DNA from: Atopsyche davidsoni
Lineage: Eukaryota > Arthropoda > Insecta > Trichoptera > Hydrobiosidae
Direction of reading: 5' to 3'
DNA: 64,000 bases
Assembly (NCBI GenBank): GCA_022113835.1
Contig: JAILWY010000002.1
Location: 12,254,501-12,318,500 of the forward strand
Shown: in pieces, positions 26,278-38,832 of the stretch
How the letters are laid out: the number at the start of each line of letters is the position of its first letter
How positions within the stretch are numbered: position 1 is the stretch's first letter
Program-made: the position numbers and the translations under genes
Notes under the pieces: generated by a model
What the model was told of the DNA's origin: nothing
Database searches by the model: none
Seen by the model: only the letters and a program-made list of their open reading frames with translations

Positions 26278-29200
26278 GAATTTCTTAATTATTTTTTATA
26301 TCAATTCTCATTAATAACGTCTGTATTGCGCATGTCTGCCACTAAGCCGGCGAGAGGTGGCAGCTGCCGGCACAAACCCAGCCCAGGCCTGGCTCAGGAG
26401 AGACGTCTATTTATAGTCACTAGATTTGTATGCTACGCGCGCGATCACGGTCACGTCAAGGCACAGGCACGAAGCATTCGAACTGAAATAATGATTATAT
26501 TTAGAAATGTCCGCAATTCCGAATCCAACGGCTTTCCGAGAAAGAACCGCCGTCCGGATATGAATCCGGGAACTTCAACTGCACGTCCGTCCGGTGCATT
26601 AGTGACAGGATGTCACGTATTAATTTTTAATATTAATTTTTATTAAACTGTAAAACGGTCGCCTAAGTTTTTAATCACACTTAAAAAAGTTAATTCCCTC
26701 TGTCGTAATACCAAAAGAGTTCGCCTCTTTCCCCGCTGGATTGCCAGGTTATAAATTAGCTTACAATACTCCGTAATTGAGATAGTTAAGTTTTCAATGA
26801 AACCGTTAATTATTTTTTTATTTATTAAATGGTTTGTATTTTGAATTTAGCTGGTATTTTCTGGCTCATTTTGAACGCGAGGAGTCTCCGTCATCGTAGC
26901 TTAATTGCTACCCAGGCGCCGACATTTTAAATATTAATTTGTATTGCCGTAACAAAGGAGGTGGATTTAGAGTTATTCAATCGTTTCTTGGCTTTCAAGA
27001 TTTGAGATAATTTTGATGAAATGCCAACAATCTCAGTTGGCAATAAACAAGAATGTCTTTATTTAAATTATCGCGAATTAGCACAAACTAGTACGGCAAC
27101 CATAGTCATATTAGTACTATTTGATGGTAACACGCGCGTACTTCCATGCACAGCAGGCCTTAAGATTACTGTTTTTTTTTTAACAAGCTTCTGTTGTAGG
27201 GATCCTAAAGTTTAATTAAGCTAGCGCTACCGCAGTGTTGACTTCAAAAGCATAAACGTTACTAAAAAATAATCTATTGCCGTAACTTGTTTTAAACAGC
27301 TCATTGGTTGGGGTAGGAATTAATTCTAAAAAGGATGAAACAAATTGTTGAAACAACGGAAATTTTTTTTGGCTTTAAAAATGTAATATAAATGATGTTA
27401 TTAAATAAATATAACTTTTTCAACTTGTGTACTAAGTATATATCCTTGTTTTTTTTTTTTAAATTAAATCCAACTAGATACGTGTGTTACCAATATATAG
27501 AGATCGATTTCATTGAAATATATCATTTTTAATATCAAATATTTAATTGCAGTCTAGTGGCAATGCCCCCTGTTTTCTTTCACTTGTGATATCATAGCTT
27601 TAAAAATATGAGTTTTATTATAAAAATACGGGCTTTTGTCAGACCGAACTAGTTAGCGGCTGACCCCAAACTGTCTGGTATGGAATAAAATATCACATGG
27701 GCGCTCAGCTCGTACCTGCGCAAAAAGTCCCGAATCTATTACAGTCTGTCCAGCCTGGCTCACCACCGCCGAAATGCACGACCGGGAGACATCCGAGCGG
27801 AGATAATTTGAGAACGAGTCCATAATTACAATCTTTTGTAAGAGTAGAAGAATCAATTGAATGCATTTGGAGGCAATCGTAGCTGCGTCCGACAAATGTC
27901 TCCGGCGTTTTGCTTGTATACAGAGAAATCGCGGTAAACATTCACCGGACAAGGCTTATTCTCTCAATGGAGCTTGCCGTTCCGTCACTCCTACGGTACG
28001 CCACGAAGACTCACTGACTGAGAGTGAAAGTCGGTTTATTCGAGGCGGTAGAGATCTGCAAGCTTCTGCGCTGCTAAATCAGTATTAATCGTTTGTGCGG
28101 TTGCCAGATGGTAGGAAGTTTGTGTTATTTTTATTTGATTTTATCTTTGTTTGGAATGATAACCCAAACATGTTCATATTCTCTAAAAATCATCATTTAT
28201 AATTACCTACATCATGACTGCGTATATTTTTTTCAATCATTTTTTAATTTTTTTTATAATGTTATAAGTAATAACCAAAACCTAAATTATCCATCATTGT
28301 GATTGGAATAGTCAATTGGCTACCAGATTAAAAACATTTTGGTTTGTGAGTACTTTTGCCTTTCAAAGGTTTTCTTCTAATCAATCGGCTAATATTTGTT
28401 GTTTACATAAGAAGTATTACAAACTCAAACAGTTTTTCGTTGGTTGTGAGCACATTTAAAGATTTTTTTTTTAGTTTCAGTTCTAAATATTCTCATTGTG
28501 ATAATTAAATACATGCTTTAACCAAATCGTTATTGAATATTTCAAGTTTAATTAAATTTAATTGTTTCTAACATTTTATAGAAAATCGATAAATTAAAAT
28601 CATCATACTATCAACACCGTATCGTGATCCATCGATAAGCATTTTTATTTACCTTCCTTTTCAAATCCACGTATAAAGATAAAAAATTATACACAGTTTC
28701 CTTAGTCATAGGGTAAAAAAATAATAACCCCTTCTAATGCAGGTTTATTGTGATTTTCCATTGGATTAAAAGTAAGTGTAAATAAATGTTTTTGGAATTT
28801 AAATTATATGCTTTTTTCATACACTTGACTCTTAGTGCAATAAAGATATTAAATATAAATAGTTTTAACTGGGTTGCAACAAAGTAACATTGAATTATGT
28901 TTTAGTTCCAGTCGTGCTTTGTTTATATAATGGTCGAATGATTTCAGTAGTAATTACTTAATTACCCTTTAATGCTATCTTGGCTGTTCATCTTTAAATC
29001 ATAGACGAGTGCAAATTTCTCCATTAAGCGTGGCTGCCTCCGAGGCTACCCGCCGGAAGCCGACACGAGTCGAGCTCGGTTCACGCCTTATCCGACAGAA
29101 AACGCAGTGCTCTTAACTTCAATCGAGGATCGATCTTCTTTTGCTCAATGACCAACAACTATATTTATTCTCTTGGAATTATCCTCGTTTTGCTTGCTCT

Positions 29201-30690
29201 GTTGCATCTTCCATCGCAGTGCTGATGGCCCTGGTCATTTTTACCCCATTTTAGCGTATGTATATTAAGAAATATACATTTATTTAAAACAAATTAAAAA
29301 TCCAACACACTACATTGTGATATATTCCGAAGTTACGGCAGAAGTTTTTTTTAATTTTTTTTTAACGCTTTTGCTATAGTTATCACGAGCACGATTGGAA
29401 CAGGAAGACGCAGAGTTTGGACTTCCGTGTAACAAGTCAAAGCTGGTTTGCAAATTACAAACGAGATTTGTAACAAATTACCTAAATCTATTTGGGATGC
29501 GATTCCTATTTATTAGTTTATAAATTTTTAAAAATTATGTAACGCAATGTTTTTGCGGTATTTTTTTTTCTCTTGGTGATTTCACGGATTTTGGGGCTAT
29601 TATCAAAAAATGTAGTTTGGATATTAAATTATCGTTTAATTGTAGATTATTCGGCTGAAGGAATACATTACTTGCGTCTAAATTATATCGTGATATCATC
29701 CAAAGGAGGTGACTGAAATATAACAAATATTTGAATACGGGTTACCTATCAGGTGTCTTCGATGGTAATTAATTCAAACGTGGAAAGAGATTATAATTTA
29801 AAAAAAATAGTTCTTGTCATGTTAATTATAACTTGAAAGTAACCATACAGCTCCTATAATAACGAAACATGGACACCTATAGTTCCTACTTGAAATAATA
29901 TAAATGACAAATTTTTTTGTGGGCCAACTATTCCTGTCAGCCTTTCGTTCCCCGTAGTCGCTACGGAATAAATCCCATCGACCGCAGTACACCTACAAAT
30001 GGGGGATAATTTTAATCGTTATATGGAACTGTGCAATCGATGTTCCTAGGCTAATTTAATACATTTTATCGTTTGGCTATAAAAGTATTGACAATAAGCC
30101 GTCGTGGGAAATTAAATGCAGAGAATATATATATTTTTTTTAATCTTTACAACTCATGAGTAATGTCGGGAAATGGAGTGCAATAGTAATTTCACCACAC
30201 AATAGTATATTGAACAATATTGGGTCGTAAATAGAAATCATTATTCGGCGAGCAATAAGTGGCAACACTAAAACTCGAAATGCGACTGAAACCGACAAAA
30301 ACACTTGCAACACTTATCTTTATTAAGTCCCGTTTGACTCGGACTGAAGGCTCAAGGCTTTTTTGAATCGAATAAACACAGACTGACGAACACTGACAGT
30401 TTCTTTGCCCGGTGTCCGCGCTGTTGTTTTGGTGATTGACAAATACCGGTGGCATGCGCCCGATCAAACATTTTCCTAGTACAGTGACGAATATCAGAAA
30501 CTCGCAGGCATGCAAAAGTGTGACAGTTTTTATTATTATTATTATAGCTCAGGTAATGCAAAACCAATAAGGCCAGGAAATTGTGAAAATATTTTTGTGG
30601 TCAGTATAAAGCTGCGTCATAAGGCCCCTGAAATATCCTTGCGGTTTTGTTATTATTAATATTCGTCATAAATTATATGCAATCTAAGGG
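26278..30690. other. Intronic DNA, no gene seen
   Basis: Mostly AT-rich. A 31-bp block at 28342-28372 (GTTTGTGAGTACTTTTGCCT...) recurs at 38654-38684 with one mismatch and is probably part of a dispersed repeat. No coding or RNA gene could be supported. Confidence 0.45.
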
Positions 30691-30696
30691 TACAGC

Positions 30697-30775
30697 GGCA
30701 CCGTAGCTCAATTGGTTAGAGCACCAGGCTAACATAACCCATTAGGTATGTGTTAGAATCCCATCCATTGAGATT
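30697..30775 (+). repeat. tRNA-derived fragment (pseudo-tRNA or SINE head)
   Basis: GTAGCTCAATTGGTTAGAGC is a clean A-box and D-arm (GCTC/GAGC). TGTTAGAATCCC about 35 bases later resembles a decayed B-box. The anticodon stem and acceptor stem do not pair, so this is not a functional tRNA gene. It is more likely a SINE head or a tRNA pseudogene. Confidence 0.5.
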
Positions 30776-33700
30776 ACCACCGAATTTAGCTGATCTTACA
30801 GGCTCTATTTGTCTCATTGTTCAAGCATAGCTTGAGTGGAAGTGGGATCACTCTAATGATGTTATTAAGTCCGATAAAAAGTTTCTCAAAATCTGTAAAA
30901 TTAATCAAGACCGTTTTAAAAATTCAATCATAAGCATGTGACTTGAAATCTACCAGTTACGGACCACGTTAGTAAAGAGAGGTATATTTACATATCAGGA
31001 TTTCAATTTCATTTCAATAAAAATAATTATCGATTTTTTTTATTCGCCCAAATGACTTCAGTGCCGAATTTTAAACATCGAGAACCGAATTATTACGTTT
31101 TCAGTTTATACAATGTTTTTTTTTAATGTACATTTATACTTTATTTATCATTATAAATAATATTATAATTTCTAGATGACTATTAATATGATAATATCGA
31201 GTCAACAATCATTCGACTGCATTCAATTTCTTTTGAAGGTCGTCGTTATTGATGGGTAATAATATTTATATTTTATAATACATCAAATTTTGCAAACATC
31301 ACATTCATCATATTTCGAAGTTATACTATAATTTTATGCTAAACATATAGTTTTTCTCAATAATTTTTTTTCGTCACCTTTAACTTTCTAACTCGTTTCC
31401 CCGATAAGGAATTGCTGGGGTAGCGGAATTATATTGGCTCGAAAATATAATTTTATCTCTTCCTATTATCTGGACTAAGGGCGGGAGCGCTCGTCCTTTT
31501 CCCGGTCCTGCACAAGTTGGATCGATTTCGGTTAATTGGGCCAAATCGTACCCGGACTAGTCCATATCAGATCGAGCCGTCTGACCTACTTTGTGAAAGT
31601 TTAAAAAAACTGCCTTTGCTTATTCATCCTGTGGCAGAGCTTGCGTTGCTCATGGCTTGTTAAATTACCAATTATTAGCTTGAAATGTCTCGATGAATTT
31701 ACTACCATATTATTTGCAAACACCGTATTATGAAAGGTTTCGGGATATTGTCTTTATTATTGACAAACGTCGTAGGACGAACCAGCTGTCTCCTTAGAAA
31801 TTAGCACGCCCATGCCACGAGAAAGGAACGAAACTCAGCTCTGGTGAGAACCGAAAATTTACTCTACGGGTGTCCTCAATGACTATGGGGTGATATATCA
31901 ATTTAGATACTAGGCATTCCTTATGTACGAAATTTCAAACAAAACAAAATGTAATGTTATATCTTATCGAAATTGGGTCCATATTCTGGGTGAAGTAGCT
32001 CAATATTGTGAAGGTCTCAGGTGTCCTGGGGCCCGGCGTCTCTCGCGGGGACACTGCCCATCTTCCCGCGACTGATCTCTCGAAAGGGTGCTCACGAGGT
32101 TTCTCTTCTTTGAGTTTATTATGTGCGCTTCGGAATATTCGCTCGAAAATCGTCTCTCGATAGCTCTTTTGAAGTTCAAAAATAACTTTTGCCGTCACAA
32201 GCTCGTTTTCAATTTTAAATTTTTTCATGTTGAACGATAAAAAATTAACATTGGTTTTTTTGTATTTACCTACACGCATTGAGATTGAACTCGCGATAAA
32301 GTTATAGATATCGGCGTATTTTGTTTGTATGCCTCCAATTCTGCCGAGCGCTGAAAGTAGAAACCTGACATCGTCGATTTTATGTTAATAAACTAACGAT
32401 CAAGAACAGGCTTATTGCATGTTCGCTTAGGTTAGGTTAAGATCCAAATGGCTCTGTTTTCTAAAAACCAGAAATATTAAAAAATAACAGGTCGGCTCTG
32501 CGTCAGCGGTGTTGGTGCGCGGGTGCTCGGGTGCTCGGGTGCTCGGGTGCTCGGGTGCTCGGGTGCTGCCCTGCGCGGTCGCGTGCACTCCGCCTCGCAG
32601 ACAAATGCGGCGCCGGAGCTCCAACTCTATTCTCACACCGCGCCGGTGAAAAATAGAAGCGCGGATTGCAAAACTATCGGAAATAAAACCACCGCCGGTG
32701 CTGAATCCGCCCGCGCGGGTATTCATAGTGTGTGAAGGCCGCACCGGAGCTCGGCGCTCGTATCAGTGCTGCCGTACCCGAGCTGCTCGATGTTGTGACG
32801 TGAAAAACGTTTACTTTCAAATAGTAATACCAACTTTACGTTTCACACACCAGAGTACTCATTTACAACTGAATGGAAATGTGCCTAATGCTCTCTTACG
32901 CGTTCTAAATTATTAATTTAAGGCACTGTTAAACGTTCGCGGTATCGAGAGGGTGGCTCCGCAGACGCTACTCTGACGTTTCAAATCTAGCTAAATTAAA
33001 TTAGGCCGGGTTCGCTGGGCAGCAGGAATGTCTCCATTGCAGACTCCATCTCCAAGAGGATTGGGGCGCGCTCCGGGAACGCGTTTGCGTATAATTACGC
33101 CGTACGGAGGAGTCGGCGCTATGCGAAAACTCCAACGGTATCATTTCGTGTAGTCTTTCATTATTGCACGGGCCCTGGACGGCGGTTCCCTTCTCCCCGA
33201 GAAATTTTTCATTGAGATTATTTATAATTACCCGCGCTGCAAAACTTGCGGGGAAATTTTTAAATATGAAGATAAATCACCGCATGCTTTTTAAAAATTA
33301 ATTCTGAATACCGAGCTTTGAGTCTGAAGGATTAAAATGCATAATTTACAGACTGTGCGTGAATATTTTGTACACGCATATTGTAGAACTGTTTGAAATT
33401 TGGTGCAAATGCACGTGTTCCGTGTTTGGATGATTGTCTTCGATAAAGTCTCAAAAAGGATTTTTTTTACATCTTTTGTGCAAACCAAAAACACACAATA
33501 AAATCAATGAATTGCACCGAGGAACACTTTCTTGTAAAGCTACGTACAATTAAATATAGGGATTTTTTTAGTTCTACGAGCGAGAGATGTCTAAGCTCGG
33601 ATAATCTGCAATACGCAAAAGTAGGAGGTCGAAAAAAACGATATGGGTGAATTAGTTGAGATCAGAGGCAATGGCGACCGAGTCCAGCTTTGTATGCATG

Positions 33701-34950
33701 CATCTGGCGTTTGCTTTGTTATATCGCGTGAAAAATTCTTGATTGTCGCTGTCGGGATGCACTGAAAAGCACGAAGTGGTTTACAGTGATTTCGCTGTGT
33801 ACAACAAAGCAAATACAGTAAACGTATCACGCTGCACATAAATGCAATTGCATCCAATTCTTCTTACTCGCTTGTTTATCTACCTTTGTGGTCTCCTTCT
33901 CTTAACAATTTTCAGATTATCTTAACTTGGATGTTCTTCGCTCGTGGAAAAAAATATGAAAATAATTATATATCAATAAAGATAACCTTTCACCGGATAG
34001 CCTCGAAATGGATTACAGCGAATATTCTTATTAATCACCAGAGAAAAATATGTCCCGTCAATTTCTTTTCAATACAAACATATATTGTCTATAGACACTG
34101 AGTTTTTTTTCTTCTTATCATATTTATGATAAACTCGTCTCTGAAGTCAGCTCCCTCAGCATTGCGTCCGCTGTTAAAAAAAAAAATTTTAAATACAATT
34201 TTGCAATACTTATTAAAATATTATAAATTCAATACAAGTATAAATATAAATTCGATAGTAAGTTTAAGATAAATAACGTGACCTCTTTTATCCAAAGTCG
34301 CTCGGGTCTCTCGTAGCGTATTAGATTTGCGACAGTGTACTACCTTTCTAGGCTCTCGTGTGTTGCTCTGCGGTTTCAGTCCAGTGGACTTGTAAAATAT
34401 CATCATAAGCGAGTATGAATGGTTATTCGCCCGTATCCGGCATTAAAGGGACGTCGAAAGTATAAACTCAATTATGCCGGAGGTCTTGACGGCTAAACGA
34501 ATCCGGAGAAGTTTCTACCTGATCCCTGAATTTGGTTATATGACCAGGTATGGAGTATAAATAGACCGGCAGGGAGGCGGCGGGCCTAGAGGAGCAGCCT
34601 CCCCGTCCGCCACATGATTCATTTATAAATCTATTGATTTGCAAAGAGACATTTCCACGCCGAGACGCCTGACTTTGCTCGTCGTGTGTAAGAATAAAAT
34701 ATAAATTGTTACTTTATATAATAATATAAATGTTGAACTCTCATTATATAAAATAAGCTATTTTTTAAATTGCTATTCTGTTTAGTGCAAAAGTGCTTTT
34801 TTTAAAAATTATAATATAAGTAATTATCTCGCAATGTGAATCGACTTGTTCAAATCATGATTTTCGAGCTCTTGTATGTGGGGCGTTCCGGTATTCTCCT
34901 AGTTGTTGTGATTGATTTTTTCAATTTGTCTAAGTTTTTATTTGTTTTAA
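30776..34950. other. Intronic DNA with one GC-rich island, no gene seen
   Basis: AT-rich except about 32500-32780 (minisatellite plus CpG-rich flank with ATCAGTGC, an initiator-like string, near 32761) and 33000-33200. The island might be regulatory. No coding exon with supportable splice sites was identified. Confidence 0.4.
32521..32568 (+). repeat. 8-bp minisatellite (GGGTGCTC) x6
   Basis: Six head-to-tail units, the last ending G instead of C. GGG runs separated by five bases give G-quadruplex potential on the + strand, at the left edge of a CpG-rich island. Confidence 0.95.
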
Positions 34951-34957
34951 TTTTCAG

Positions 34958-35003
34958 GTAAGAAAATTGTCGAAAATCATGATGCTCTGCTATTATTTTT
35001 AAA
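34958..35003 (+). other. Candidate recursive-splicing ratchet site and 46-nt exon
   Basis: TTTTATTTGTTTTAATTTTCAG|GTAAGA places a strong 3' splice site directly against a 5' splice site, the arrangement of insect ratchet points. A second donor AAA|GTAAGT follows at 35004, making a 46-nt exon, the same length as that at 19792. It is open only when entered in phase 1 (KKIVENHDALLLFL, leaving in phase 2). After canonical exon 1 it would give AGG TAA, an immediate stop. It lies 15.2 kb from the 19792 site. Confidence 0.45.
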
Positions 35004-35064
35004 GTAAGTACGCTCTTAATACAGATATTGCAAAAATTATAGTAAATTTACTCGAAGAGTTTTT

Positions 35065-35110
35065 TCACGACTCTGGAGGGATTCGAACCCACGGCTATTG
35101 CGTCAGGTTA
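35065..35110 (-). repeat. tRNA-derived B-box fragment
   Basis: On the minus strand GTGGGTTCGAATCCCTCC is a consensus B-box (GGTTCGAATCC) in a T-arm-like context. The rest of the tRNA shape is not recognisable, so this is probably a SINE remnant. Confidence 0.35.
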
Positions 35111-38100
35111 AATGTTATGGAAGGCCGAACACACCATTCCTCATTCGGAGCGTATCAGCTTAGATGTCTTCCGCTCGTGAAACTAACGTAAGTTCTGCTA
35201 TCGTATTAAGTAGGTAGTTCTTTGTAACACCCTAATTGATTAACTTTAATACGACTAAATTTTCGATGTTCGCAGATATTCTCTTGTTTTTATTACACTC
35301 GCAAGATGAATATTTTATGCGAATTGTTCCAGAACTAATTTGACGACTTCATTAGCATTGGCCACTTGTAATTTTATTGAGTTCAACGTTTTACTGTTGC
35401 TAGTAAACAGAGGCGTGGCCAACTTTACGATTTATATGAGCGAAGCATAATTGACATAATGTCATGGCGATAGTACTAAAGGTATTGTTAATTTGTTCCG
35501 TGTGGCGACTTTCATGGTCAAATAATTTAGTTTATAAGAACACCTATCCCCCGATTTATATTGACAATTGGTTCCTCGTAAAAACGTGAAAATCTAAATC
35601 GCAGATTTTTATACGAAAAACCATTTAAATCGAAAACAAACTAAAATGTGCACAATTCAATCATTTATTTCAACGTAAAATAAAATAAAACATATCATAA
35701 AAACACACATAAAACGGTCTATTCATAAAATTACAAAAATATATAGGAATATGTGTGTAATTCATTTTACATATAGAAATATAAATTACTGACATCACTT
35801 TCGTAGACTACGAAAACCATCTTCGGGAATTCGGAAGACGAAGCATACGAAGCAAAACACTATTAATTAAAAATGTAGTGAAAATTTTAAAAGGTTTTTC
35901 TTTAAGTGTTTTGCTTCTCTTTGAACTTGAAGACAAAACGGTAGTTTCTACCGAATTATAAAAAAATCGTAGAAACATCGGTTGCTGTGACTTCGTATAA
36001 ATTCAAATTAATATGTTTTTTATGAATGCGGTGATAATATTATAAACAAAAATGTCACCGTGTGCATCATTTATAAAATATAAATATATATTGTTACATT
36101 TTATTTAAAATCGGAGGTGTTTTTAATTCTTTCTGTGCATCTCTTCGCAGAAAAAGCGTAGATGATGAATTAGACCACGGCCACAGACACACCTGAGGAA
36201 TAATTTAATTATCGTGAACCCTGCAATTAATACGAAGGTATTTATATATAAGCCGTATCGAGTTGCGAATCCTTGGTAACGGATACGTTGGCACTGATAC
36301 CGTATTGAAATTTCATATAGTATTGTTGACGCTTAGTTGATCCACAATTCATAACTCATTCGTTTTAAATTTTCTCATGTTTTTTTTTCAAATTATTCAA
36401 TTTAATATGTTGGTAGGTATAAGCTATAGTCTTGGTTTTTTTTTTTTAAATTGCGTCGTTTTATTCTGGGATTTAGATTTTTTTCAGTTCCATTTTCAAG
36501 AAATTCTCGAAAATGACTTCAACGATATGGCGTGCAAGTCTTATATGTAACAAAGCATCGCTAGCCCTAAAATATATTTAATGGAAGTTTTTACCAAAAG
36601 GGGGGTATGTAATACGCTCGTGTAGAAATTTTCACGATTTATTTTTAAAATAATGTAATCTACGCTTATTGTTATTAGTCGACCAGGGCGATCGTTGGGA
36701 ATCTCGCTAGAAGTGGCGCAATAGTTTGGAGAGCGCCACTGCTAGCCAAAAAGTGCCGTATCCATTGCAGAAGTTAAGACCTCAAAAGCGAAAGACACAT
36801 CCCTCAGTATCATTAAACTTCAGAACTAACCCCATAACAGAGATTCCGTTCTCAAACTTCAGTGTAAGATGATGATAATAATTATTATTATTATTCTCAT
36901 CGTCATCATTTATGTTGGGTTGTAGATTTATTAAAAACGAATGCATTTCTCAACGAAATAAAAGGGTTCTGAGCATATCAATTGCATTGTTTTTGTTTCT
37001 GTGATGAGTAAAGTCTCGTCATATTTCCGTAAAATAGTTTTGATTTCTTCTTAGTAACAGTTGCCCGGCAACAGTTTATTTTCAATCCTTGTTCTCTGCG
37101 GCCTGCAGCCAGTCTCCGAGCGCCCATCAAAGGGAATCCCCGTTAGTTTTAAGTGCACTTTGTTCACGGGCCCCGAGAGATTTACTGACATGGACGAAGA
37201 ATGCGACAGGAGCGCCGGGACTCCCCGACAGCGGTTCAAAACGGGAACGGATTTCAAATTTAATTATCATTCTTGATTTATACCAAGTTGTTATCAACAG
37301 ACTAGATTGAGTTTTTGTTTTATAGCTTGTTATTTAAAAATTCAAAATCTCATTTGAAATACTAAGTAGACGCAATATTCAATTAGTGATTTTCTTTAAT
37401 GATTATTAAATAAATCATAGGTATTTTAGTCTTTTAATATCCTATGATGCTCGATTCTTTTTCACATTCGGGTTGATCCCACTCAGTTTGTTAGCATATC
37501 CAATTGCAGCTTGTGATCCATTTTATATATCACAATCCATATCACAATTATCACACTCGATGTTTCTTGAAACTTTATTCAAAGGCCTACCGACTCTTTT
37601 AGTTGAATAAACCCCGTTAATACCAGCTGAACTTCTCAGTATCCTTAACTGATCACGCAGAACAGGCAATATTACGTGAATTAGCAAGGCATCATCAATG
37701 CCGCATGCAGCTTGACATCAAAACGCTCCATACTCAGGAATCTGGGGAATTAGTGCCAGAGTACCGTATTTATTTAAATCAGTTGAGCACTTTTTGTTAA
37801 TAGGAGAAAGCTGCACCAAAAAAATATTTTCTTTTCGTAATTTTCATCAAATTGTTACTCTTATCGATAAATATAGAATATTTGTAAATTTTTTTTATTC
37901 AATATTCAAACACGGAGCTTTGAATCCGCCGGAACTCGAGAAATCAGTGACGCAAAAGTGTTTGATTAATAAAGCAATTATCAATTTAAAAATTAGGCGC
38001 CCGTGAGAGCACCGCTCATAATTACAGATGCTATTGTTGTCGGCTCGGTGCGGAATCTGATATAAAGCTAGATAAACGCACCGGGAATGTATCATCGCCC

Positions 38101-38700
38101 ACTATCTACTCGTGAATTAGTTAGTGGTCCGAAACATGGAAGGACTGAAAACTTCATGTCCCTTAACTCCAAAGAAATCAAAACATCCAAGAGAGCTTTG
38201 TTTATATATATTTTTCAGAATTTCACAAATTTGCGTTGGGTGGTTTTGGTTTTCGATGTTGAGTTTTGGTGTGCGGTCGAATGAATCGACAGATGCTCCT
38301 CTGGTCGCAGGCGCTCCTCGTTCTGGCCGCTCGTCAAAACCGAAATCGAAATGCACATTCCAGTCCGAGGGGGAACGTAGCGAATACCTCGCGAGGCAAT
38401 AAACCCGACTTCTGTGCTATTTGAATCCTGACCGGCAGAAAATCTTTTCCGTGATTTCATAATTTTAATCTTTGGTGCTTTCGTAGCTTCGAAATCAAAG
38501 TGATTTTAAAATAAGTGTCTAATAAGCTGTATTTTGAACATTATCAAACACCACCAGTAAAACAACGTTGTTGGAATATTTTTGGCGTTTGCTCCGTAAA
38601 CTTGACGCGCGAACATTTGTAGATAGCCAACTTGGCTTAAAGATTATAAACGTGTTTGTGAGTACTTTTGCCTTTCAGAGGTTTTTTCATCTTTTGATCT
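35111..38700. other. Intronic DNA, no gene seen
   Basis: AT-rich. It contains a (GAT/AAT)n hairpin-prone tract near 36868-36905 and a short CpG-richer segment at 37075-37240 whose frames match nothing I recognise. Confidence 0.4.
36706..36745. other. GC-rich 14-bp stem-loop
   Basis: GCTAGAAGTGGCGC (36706-36719) and GCGCCACTGCTAGC (36732-36745) pair at 13 of 14 positions around a 12-nt loop. It could be a mobile-element terminal hairpin or a structured RNA. No surrounding element was recognised. Confidence 0.6.
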
Positions 38701-38709
38701 TTGAATTTC

Positions 38710-38832
38710 TTAACTACTATGCTGCGTAGCGGGTTGGTTCTTCCGACGTTTCGGTCCCCGTGCTGAGGTCGTCTTCCGCAATCCCCAAAGATGGACCCAA
38801 TCACTAGCCGTAGCATAACACCCAAGAACAAT
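38710..38832. mobile_element. Penelope-like remnant, hammerhead family 2, inverted pair
   Basis: The minus strand carries GGACCGAAACGTCGG (core around 38777-38743), followed by a CAGCATAGTAGTTAAGAA tail. The + strand right half carries AAAGATGGACCC...TAGCATAACACCCAAGAACA. The two halves are head-to-head copies of one module also seen at 41.07 and 49.4 kb. GAAAC followed by GTC is the catalytic-side signature of a type I hammerhead. The CTGANGA side is degenerate (CGGAAGA). Confidence 0.45.

Noticed and set aside
37190..37275. Frame beginning MDEECDRSAGTPRQRFKTGT
   Set aside because: It is short and ends at once in AT-rich sequence, with no donor before the stop and no recognised family.
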